From an uncultured Coriobacteriaceae bacterium (lineage in GTDB: Bacteria; Actinomycetota; Coriobacteriia; Coriobacteriales; UMGS124), in NCBI GenBank assembly GCA_902783515.1, contig CACZRK010000368.1:1-5176 (forward strand): a stretch of 5,176 bases of DNA, written 5' to 3'. A model generated the notes under the pieces. The model saw nothing but the letters and a program-made list of their open reading frames with translations. It made no database searches and was not told the DNA's origin. Below are positions 1 to 4,314 of the stretch, one piece after another (position 1 is the stretch's first letter; every line of letters starts with the position of its first letter). Made by a program: the position numbers and the translations under genes.

Positions 1-358
1 CTCGCCTCGCGGCCGATCGTCTCTGCATCGTGTCGCATCATGTGCGCTGCTCTCCCGTCCGTCTCCTCGGCGCCATCCCCGTGCGTCGACGCGCCCCGTG
101 GCCCCGCGCGTGCGTGGATCGCGCGTGCGTCGCGCGCGCGATGCCGCTCGCGTGGGGGCCTATCGTGCGTCGCGAAGAAGTCAGGGATGTTTCGTCGCGG
201 ACGCCGGGCGACGTTCGCACAGACCCTCAACCAACGGGCAACATGTGCGACGCCACGCCGAAACGCACACGAAAAGATGAGGCGCACGACGGGGGCGCAC
301 GGGCGGAGGGGCGCGGGCGCCGACGGTGGGCGCGAGGGCGCGACGGGGGCGCGGGTGC
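1..358. other. GC-rich stretch without a supported gene
   Basis: I see no credible gene here. Open frames exist on both strands, but they overlap one another, have no ribosome binding site, and translate to Arg/Ala/Pro-rich sequence without domains, as expected for random GC-rich DNA. Local simple-sequence structure is present. CGCGCGTGCGT occurs at 105-115 and again at 120-130, followed by a CG run at 131-140, giving nearly continuous pyrimidine-purine alternation that could favour Z-DNA. CGACGGGGGCGC occurs at 287-298 and 341-352. No tRNA or rRNA is recognisable. The stretch may be the tail of a long intergenic region whose left-hand gene lies outside the window. Confidence 0.5.
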
Positions 359-446
359 ATTCCTCGAGATGGCCTTCGTCAAGCGGCCGATTCCACGGAA
401 GTCCATTCCTCAAGCACGCAATTCCACGGAACCGCGTTCTTCAAGC
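359..446 (+). repeat. Left array of 31-bp-period direct repeats
   Basis: Two full 31-bp units lie at 375-405 and 406-436. Each is built as TTCNTCAAGC, five variable bases, ATTCCACGGAA, then five variable bases. A half unit precedes them in exact phase at 359-374 (ATTCCTCGAGA then TGGCC). Another half unit follows at 437-446 (TTCTTCAAGC), after which the match stops at the border of the AT-rich core. Two conserved blocks with two variable five-base gaps, in strict 31-bp register (about three helical turns), suggest a repeated protein-binding site or a degenerate repeat family rather than simple tandem slippage. The period and conserved blocks are read directly. The function is unknown. Confidence 0.85.
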
Positions 447-560
447 AGGTTGGGAGAATTATAATCTACTTCACTATTGTATACGCAGATTAAAAGAGCC
501 ATGCTAGGACAATCAGCCCCGATATAATCGTATATTCAAGAGCATACGCACGGCTCTTCT
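447..560. other. AT-rich core between the inverted repeat arrays
   Basis: This 114-bp segment is about 40% GC by my count, inside surroundings of roughly 70%. It contains two perfect TATAAT boxes on the plus strand, at 460-465 and 523-528, but neither has a convincing -35 hexamer 16-18 bp upstream. A long interrupted stem can form: AAGAGCC (494-500) with GGCTCTT (552-558), and ATGCT (501-505) with AGCAT (541-545), leaving 546-551 bulged. Inside its loop a small AT hairpin pairs ATATA (522-526) with TATAT (531-535). ATACGCA occurs at 481-487 and 544-550. The core could be a promoter region for a small RNA, a duplex-unwinding segment or the inside of a small mobile element. The sequence alone does not decide. 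Confidence 0.5.
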
Positions 561-617
561 GCTTGATGAAGGCAGATTCGTGGAATCGACCGCTTGACGA
601 AGGCACTTTCGTGGAAA
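561..617 (-). repeat. Right array of the same 31-bp repeat, inverted
   Basis: Read on the minus strand, this array has the same design as the left one. It begins with a half unit (617-602, TTTCCACGAA then AGTGCC), continues with a full 31-bp unit (601-571: TTCGTCAAGC, GGTCG, ATTCCACGAA, TCTGCC), and ends at the core with a half unit (570-561, TTCATCAAGC). The segment 601-580 matches the left-array segment 375-396 over 22 bases with a single mismatch (C or T at base 13), so the arrays form a long imperfect inverted repeat. Both end facing the core with TTCNTCAAGC followed by AG. The symmetry makes chance an unlikely explanation. Confidence 0.85.
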
Positions 618-893
618 CTTGCCGGCGGAGACGGCTCGGGCAGTCGTCGTACGCCACCCGCCCAAGGGACCGCCCGCAATCCCCCGCGCCGCGAAGCGCG
701 ATTCGCGCGGAGACACCACGACGAGCAGAGGGCACCGCCGCCCGAGCCGGCGACAGGGCGATCGGACCAGCCGTCCGGCCGGGCTGGCAAGTCCAATCGC
801 CCAGAGCGTCTCGATCGTCCATGAAACCACCCCGCTCTGGACGACGCACGCTCAGAACGGCGCGCGAGACGGCTCCGACGCCGACTGAGGGCG
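618..893. other. GC-rich non-coding stretch 3' of the Fe-S protein gene
   Basis: No supported gene lies between the right repeat array and the stop codon of the minus-strand Fe-S gene. Two inverted repeats are visible. CGCGAA (690-695) pairs with TTCGCG (702-707) across a six-base loop. CCAGAGCG (801-808) pairs with CGCTCTGG (833-840) across 24 bases. Either could fold in the 3' part of the Fe-S gene transcript, but neither is followed by a T-tract on the minus strand, so I cannot call an intrinsic terminator. Termination may be Rho-dependent or lie further on. Confidence 0.45.
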
Positions 894-2375
894 CTAGTGG
901 ATCTGGTTGTGCTCGAAGCGGAACGCGGTGTTCAGGTTGTAGTCGTCAAGCAGGTCGGTCGGCATCTCAAGCATCTCCGACGCGTCCTTGGCGACGAGCT
1001 TGCGCGCCTCGACCGGGCAGACCATGCCGCACTGGCCGCAGCGCATGCACATGGCGTTCACGGTCGGGTGGTTCGTGTCGTCCATGGAGATGGCAAACAT
1101 GGGGCAGCGGTCCACGCAGGCGCCGCACTGGATGCAGGCGTCCCGGTCGTACACCAGGTTGTAGTGGCTCGTCTGCGGGTAGGCGTTCGCCGCGGCGCAC
1201 GCCTCGGGGCCGGCCGCCACGTAGGCGGAGAGGATGCCGCAGCAGTCACCATGGCAGGAGCAGATGATCTCGCTGCCCTTCGTGTAGCAGCTCTGCAGGA
1301 TCATGCCCTCGTCGACGCTGCGGCCGAGAATCTCGTACGCCTCGTCCTTGTCGATCTGGCGGGCGGCGTCGCGCTCGATGTAGTACTGCGCCTCCTCGCC
1401 GAAGATCATGCACGTCTCAAGCGGATGACCGCACACGGGGGTGTGGAAGTCCTTGAGCTCCTGAGTCCCCATCGCCGGCGGCTCGTCCTGACCGGTGAGC
1501 TTCATCGTCATGAGTCGGCACTGGCACGGAGCGACGGCGATGTAGTCGTTGCGCTCGATGATCTTCTTGTAGTCGTCGCCGATGATGATCTTCTCGTCGG
1601 CCACGACCTTCTCGTCGCACGGAATCGCGTAGTAGAACGGGGTGCCACCCGTCATCATGCCCTGCTGCGCGTAGGTCGGCGTGAGGTAGGAGTTCACGAA
1701 GTCGTCGATCCATCCCTCGTCGCCGTAGTAGCTGGGCCAGTTGTACTCGAACATGCCGTGGACGGCCGCCACCTGATGGAAGTAGGCGGTGCCGGCGCGA
1801 CGGGCGCGCCAGAGCAGGCCGCGGTCGGCGAGGTCCTCGCACAGGGCGAGGCAGTCGGCCTCGTCGCGACCGGAGCACTCGGCGAACTCGGACGCGGTGA
1901 AGAGCGTGCCGAAGGGCATCTCCAGGTACGCCTGGGCCTCGTTCTCGGTGAACAGGCGCTGAAACCAGTCAAAGGAGTGGTCGTCGAGCGGGGCGTCGCC
2001 CGCGCCGAGGCCGATCGAGTACACCAGGGAGCGAAGCTTGTTCCACACGGCAGGCACGACGGTGCCGTCGCTCTTGGTGTAGTCGCCGAGCGAGTCGAGG
2101 AGCTCGGCGCGCATCTTGTTCGCCTCGGCGAGCGACAGGTAGCTGCCGCCCTTGACCTCGACGTCGGCGGGCGTCCACTTGGTGCCCTCGCCGACCTTGA
2201 CGTCAAAGGCCGGGCCCGTGGTCGCGCCGGCGGGTGTCGCCTGGCCATCGGCCGCGGCGGACCCCGCGGCGTCGACCTTGGCGGAGGCAGGCGCCTCGCT
2301 AGCGAACGCGGTGGCACCGATCATGCCCATCGCGCCCATGGCCCCGATGAACGTACGACGGCTCATGTCTTCCAT
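894..2375 (-). CDS. Tat-exported 4Fe-4S dicluster ferredoxin-like protein
   Basis: This 493-residue protein is a probable electron carrier or redox-enzyme subunit exported by the Tat pathway. Residues 5-10 (SRRTFI) form a twin-arginine motif, followed by a Gly/Ala/Met hydrophobic stretch (11-25) and possible AxA cleavage sites near residues 25-32. Residues about 141-211 resemble the winged-helix-like segment of an anaerobe 4Fe-4S protein family. The centre carries that family's hallmark cysteines: C284/C286 (PCQCR), C315 and C322 (CGHPLETC), and C372, C374, C378, C379 (CSCHGDCC). The C-terminus has two complete CxxCxxCxxxCP motifs, C414/C417/C420/C424 and C443/C446/C449/C453, each expected to hold a [4Fe-4S] cluster. 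The ATG at 2375 is preferred over the internal ATG at 2366 because a purine-rich Shine-Dalgarno (2392-2384) lies eight bases upstream. The gene is divergent from a membrane LuxR-type regulator. Partner and substrate are unknown. The Tat-plus-ferredoxin assignment is strong; a specific function cannot be given. Confidence 0.93.
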   Translation of the reverse strand: MEDMSRRTFIGAMGAMGMIGATAFASEAPASAKVDAAGSAAADGQATPAGATTGPAFDVKVGEGTKWTPADVEVKGGSYLSLAEANKMRAELLDSLGDYTKSDGTVVPAVWNKLRSLVYSIGLGAGDAPLDDHSFDWFQRLFTENEAQAYLEMPFGTLFTASEFAECSGRDEADCLALCEDLADRGLLWRARRAGTAYFHQVAAVHGMFEYNWPSYYGDEGWIDDFVNSYLTPTYAQQGMMTGGTPFYYAIPCDEKVVADEKIIIGDDYKKIIERNDYIAVAPCQCRLMTMKLTGQDEPPAMGTQELKDFHTPVCGHPLETCMIFGEEAQYYIERDAARQIDKDEAYEILGRSVDEGMILQSCYTKGSEIICSCHGDCCGILSAYVAAGPEACAAANAYPQTSHYNLVYDRDACIQCGACVDRCPMFAISMDDTNHPTVNAMCMRCGQCGMVCPVEARKLVAKDASEMLEMPTDLLDDYNLNTAFRFEHNQIH

Positions 2376-2383
2376 GTGTGTGT

Positions 2384-2392
2384 CCCTTCCCC
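2384..2392 (-). promoter_or_regulatory. Ribosome binding site of the Fe-S protein gene
   Basis: On the minus strand this reads GGGGAAGGG, eight bases before the ATG at 2375. It decides between that start and the ATG three codons inside (2366), which has only a GGAAG two bases away and therefore too close. The longer start adds just three residues ahead of the Tat motif. Confidence 0.7.
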
Positions 2393-2410
2393 ATCTCTCC
2401 GCATGCGCGC

Positions 2411-2453
2411 GGCGTCGCGACGGCGCGGGGCGCGCGAAGGCGTCGCGACGGCG
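2411..2453. repeat. 15-bp direct repeat with internal palindrome, two copies
   Basis: GGCGTCGCGACGGCG occurs at 2411-2425 and 2439-2453, a 28-bp period. Each copy contains the perfect 10-bp palindrome CGTCGCGACG. The pair lies 36-78 bp upstream of the Fe-S gene start codon, where a repressor or activator site, or the 5' untranslated region, would be. The local GC richness lowers the information content of the match. Confidence 0.6.
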
Positions 2454-2460
2454 ATGGCGC

Positions 2461-2468
2461 GGATGTCC
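2461..2468 (+). promoter_or_regulatory. GGATGTCC site 1 (candidate operator)
   Basis: This is the first of three occurrences of GGATGTCC, counting both strands, within 150 bp of the divergent region. It lies on the Fe-S gene side, 86 bp upstream of that start codon and just inside the possible TTGACG -35 hexamer. The motif is itself a GGA-N2-TCC near-palindrome, suitable for a dimeric DNA-binding protein. The function is inferred from recurrence and position only. Confidence 0.4.
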
Positions 2469-2482
2469 CTGCTCGCGTCAAA

Positions 2483-2501
2483 CGACGCGCATGTCGCGTC
2501 G
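2483..2501. repeat. 19-bp palindrome CGACGCGCATGTCGCGTCG
   Basis: Seven-base arms (CGACGCG at 2483-2489 and CGCGTCG at 2495-2501) flank a five-base centre. Read leftward, the palindrome ends one base before TTGACG (2481-2476), the best -35-like hexamer for the Fe-S gene. A dimeric activator of the LuxR HTH type commonly binds a palindrome in just this position. That role is inference; the symmetry is seen directly. Confidence 0.5.
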
Positions 2502-2573
2502 GCCCCCTTCGCGCCCCCGTGTCGCCCCGTGGCGCCCAAGCGATTGAACGCGACGACGGAGCGCGGCGCCATG

Positions 2574-2610
2574 GGACATCCACCTCAAAGAGGCACTGGG
2601 ACGGATGTCC
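2574..2610. promoter_or_regulatory. Inverted pair of GGATGTCC sites (candidate operator)
   Basis: GGACATCC (2574-2581) and GGATGTCC (2603-2610) form a perfect 8-bp inverted repeat across 21 bp. Nested between them is a smaller palindrome, CCTC-AAA-GAGG (2583-2593). The pair lies directly upstream of the candidate TACAAT -10 box at 2630-2635, overlapping the place where the -35 of the regulator's promoter would be. An autoregulatory operator is plausible. An RNA hairpin is less likely because the site appears to lie upstream of the transcription start. Confidence 0.45.
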
Positions 2611-2629
2611 TAGTCGTCTGACGAGCAGG

Positions 2630-2635
2630 TACAAT
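2630..2635 (+). promoter_or_regulatory. Candidate -10 box TACAAT of the regulator gene
   Basis: TACAAT matches five of six bases of the sigma-70-type -10 consensus and stands out in GC-rich surroundings. No good -35 hexamer is found 16-18 bp upstream (2606-2613), which would fit a promoter dependent on an activator. Transcription would start near 2642, giving a leader of about 115 bases before the ATG at 2758. Weak evidence. Confidence 0.35.
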
Positions 2636-2639
2636 GCAC

Positions 2640-2663
2640 GGAGAGACATGGGGAGAGACATGG
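2640..2663 (+). repeat. Perfect 12-bp tandem duplication
   Basis: GGAGAGACATGG is repeated back to back at 2640-2651 and 2652-2663. Each copy contains a Shine-Dalgarno-like GGAG followed four bases later by an ATG (2648 and 2660). The first ATG opens a 22-codon frame ending at 2716. It could be a slippage product or a short translated leader. Confidence 0.6.
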
Positions 2664-2740
2664 GAAAGCGCACGGTCGCGTCCGCGCGGACCGCACGACG
2701 CGCCACCGCGCCATGATGACGATGCGCGCGACCGCCATGA

Positions 2741-2747
2741 GGGGGAG
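2741..2747 (+). promoter_or_regulatory. Ribosome binding site fixing the regulator start
   Basis: GGGGGAG lies ten bases upstream of the ATG at 2758. The alternative in-frame ATGs at 2713, 2716, 2722 and 2737 have no purine-rich sequence at a usable distance. This selects 2758 and removes up to 15 N-terminal residues from the longest frame. Confidence 0.65.
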
Positions 2748-2757
2748 CCAACCGCAC

Positions 2758-4311
2758 ATGATCGAGAGCAAAGCGAGGGATCGTGACGGAGCGCGATCAG
2801 GCGCGCGGTCGAGTGGCGAGGTCGTGGCGCTCTGCGTGGGGTTCGGGCTCCTCCTCGCCTATGCCCCCATCGGCACCGTCGGCACCGCATGCATCACGTC
2901 GATAGCTGGCGCGGATCGCCTCGTCCTCGCGTCACGCTGCGCCTACTTCGTCGCGCTCGCACTCGCCCTGCTGCTTCTAAAGGCGCTGCGAAAGGACCAT
3001 CTCCTTGACGACCGCGTGCTGGCCGGAATGTCCTTCGTCGGCGTCAGCGCCGCGTATGCGCTCCTCTACCTCGTGGGCACCAGGCCGGGCCTGCAGGCCG
3101 TGGCGCTGCTCGCGTTCGCCGTGGTGGCCGGCGCTGCGTCGGCGGTTCCGCTCGCAGGAATGGTCGAGGGGTTCATGTCGACGTACCGGCGGCGCGGCAG
3201 CGGCGTCTGCATCTCGCTCGTCGCGGCAAGCTCGCTCGTCTCCGTCGCCTGCGCGCTGCTCGTGAACGGCGTGACGGTAAGGGCCGACGCGCGCTCCGCC
3301 TGCGCCTGCCTCGTCATCGTCGCCGTCTCCGCCATCTGCTACGCCCTTGTCTCCCGCGACAATCGGGTGCGGCCCTCGTCGACTGCCCCTGGACAGCATC
3401 CGTCCGAGTTCCGCGCGTCCATCTATATTCGCGTCATCATGGTCGCGCTCGGCGTCGTCTGGGCGCTCGCGTACAGTCTGAGCGCGCACCTCGGGTTCGG
3501 CGTCGAGGCCACGGGCCCCGCCACGCTGGGCATCTACGCGAGCGGTGTGGTTATCGACGTCGCGATCATCGCCCTGTGCTGGAACTCGCGCATCCTCGCG
3601 CGGCTGCGCTTCGGTCTGCTCATGCGCTGGATCCTCGTCGTAATGGCCATAAGCTGGGCGTTCATGCCCACCGTCGCCGCCGCCGCCGCACCTGTCGCCT
3701 GCTTTCTGTGCGCGATGGGCTACCTGCTGATCATCGCCTGCGGCTGTCTGCTCGTGCTCGAGGTCGCGCGCGACCACGGTCGCACGGTGACCACGGTGCT
3801 CGCCTCGTGCCTCGGATGGGCCACGCTCGGCGACGTGATCGGGACGCTTGCGTTCGGGGCGTTTGTCGGCGCCGTTCATGACGCATTGCTCGCGTACTCG
3901 CTTGTCTCGGCGATCAGCGTCGCCGCCCTCGCGCTCACGGGGCCCTTTCTCCCAAGCGTCGGCAGCGCCGCCGCGGACTTCGCGCAGTCGGCGCTGCCGG
4001 AGAACGAGGGGCTCGACGCCCGGATCGCCCTGCACAAGCGCTCGCTTGCAACGTCGCGCGGGCTGAGCGCCCGCGAGGCCGAGGTGCTGGACCTGATCGT
4101 CGCCGGCCTGTCCCGCAAGGAGATCGCTCGTCGTCTCTCCGTCAGCCCAAGCACGGTCAAGAACCACACCACGGCCATCTACCGAAAGGCGGGCGTGCAT
4201 TCGGCCCGCGAGCTCAGCGCGCTGCTCGCGGGCAGGGACATCGACGACGACGCCAGGAGCCAGACGAGCGCTCATGCGAAACCCGCACACGTCCCCACGA
4301 ACGAAGGATGA
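2758..4311 (+). CDS. Membrane-bound LuxR-family transcriptional regulator (12 TM + HTH)
   Basis: This 517-residue protein is a one-component, membrane-anchored transcription factor. After a short charged N-terminus (1-20) comes a hydrophobic domain with about twelve segments, roughly at 21-43, 57-76, 85-106, 111-134, 147-171, 179-199, 222-242, 253-275, 287-308, 312-336, 343-371 and 376-398, like an MFS transporter fold. A linker (about 400-433) leads to a LuxR/GerE helix-turn-helix at 435-490. Its hallmarks are LSAREAEVL (436-444), GLSRKEIARRLSVSPSTVKNH (450-470) and the closing ARELSAL. There is no receiver domain, so the membrane part probably senses the signal. Such regulators are numerous in Coriobacteriia, where some control neighbouring redox-enzyme genes. 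Here the divergent neighbour is a Tat-exported Fe-S protein. The start rests on a Shine-Dalgarno at 2741-2747; the frame could extend to 2713. The ligand is unknown. The last 25 residues form a polar tail. Confidence 0.93.
   Translation: MIESKARDRDGARSGARSSGEVVALCVGFGLLLAYAPIGTVGTACITSIAGADRLVLASRCAYFVALALALLLLKALRKDHLLDDRVLAGMSFVGVSAAYALLYLVGTRPGLQAVALLAFAVVAGAASAVPLAGMVEGFMSTYRRRGSGVCISLVAASSLVSVACALLVNGVTVRADARSACACLVIVAVSAICYALVSRDNRVRPSSTAPGQHPSEFRASIYIRVIMVALGVVWALAYSLSAHLGFGVEATGPATLGIYASGVVIDVAIIALCWNSRILARLRFGLLMRWILVVMAISWAFMPTVAAAAAPVACFLCAMGYLLIIACGCLLVLEVARDHGRTVTTVLASCLGWATLGDVIGTLAFGAFVGAVHDALLAYSLVSAISVAALALTGPFLPSVGSAAADFAQSALPENEGLDARIALHKRSLATSRGLSAREAEVLDLIVAGLSRKEIARRLSVSPSTVKNHTTAIYRKAGVHSARELSALLAGRDIDDDARSQTSAHAKPAHVPTNEG
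4304..4308 (+). promoter_or_regulatory. Ribosome binding site of tcdA
   Basis: AAGGA sits in the last codons of the LuxR-type gene, six bases before the ATG at 4315. It supports this start over the internal ATG at 4462, which has only a weak GGTGG about twelve bases upstream. The upstream stop codon (4309-4311) lies between this site and the ATG, so terminating ribosomes could re-initiate. Confidence 0.65.
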
Positions 4312-4314
4312 CCC

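Larger units (their letters stand above)
2376..2757. promoter_or_regulatory. Divergent intergenic regulatory region
   Basis: This 382-bp region separates the start codons of the Fe-S protein gene (leftward) and the LuxR-type regulator (rightward), so it must hold both promoters unless transcription starts inside a gene. It has no convincing gene of its own. It is dense in symmetric sequence: two copies of a 15-bp direct repeat containing the palindrome CGTCGCGACG (2411-2425, 2439-2453), a 19-bp palindrome (2483-2501), three GGATGTCC sites in either orientation (2461-2468, 2574-2581, 2603-2610), an 11-bp palindrome (2614-2624), and a 12-bp tandem duplication (2640-2663). A TACAAT box at 2630-2635 is a candidate -10 for the regulator. 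For the leftward gene, TTGACG (minus strand, 2481-2476) is a possible -35, but its expected -10 is poor. Confidence 0.6.

Noticed and set aside
359..617. CRISPR array
   Set aside because: The conserved blocks are 10-11 bp with five-base gaps and a 31-bp period, far too short for repeat plus spacer, and the arrays are inverted relative to each other. No cas gene is present.
359..617. Replication origin with DnaA boxes around an unwinding element
   Set aside because: The symmetry and AT-rich core invite the idea, but ATTCCACG shares only TCCAC with the DnaA box TTATCCACA, and no replication gene is nearby. I see no support beyond layout.
801..840. Intrinsic terminator for the Fe-S gene (CCAGAGCG/CGCTCTGG)
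   Set aside because: The loop is 24 bases and no T-tract follows on the minus strand. The same objection applies to the hairpin at 690-707.
30..849. Open frames of 105-155 codons on both strands in the left region
   Set aside because: They overlap each other and run through the repeat arrays and AT-rich core. They have no ribosome binding sites or domains, and their only repeated peptide content comes from the DNA repeats.
2453..2481. Promoter for the Fe-S gene built on TTGACG (2481-2476)
   Set aside because: The expected -10 at 17-bp spacing (minus strand, 2458-2453) reads GCCATC, which matches the consensus at one position only. It is kept as a possible -35 for an activated promoter, not called as a promoter.
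897..2621. Long plus-strand open frame of 574 codons
   Set aside because: It is antisense to the Fe-S protein gene, whose Tat motif and cluster cysteines are unmistakable. The translation is Val/Ala/Arg/His-rich with no domain, typical of the opposite strand of a GC-rich gene.
2713..2757. Upstream start codons for the LuxR-type regulator
   Set aside because: The ATGs at 2713, 2716, 2722 and 2737 lack a Shine-Dalgarno, while the ATG at 2758 has GGGGGAG ten bases upstream.
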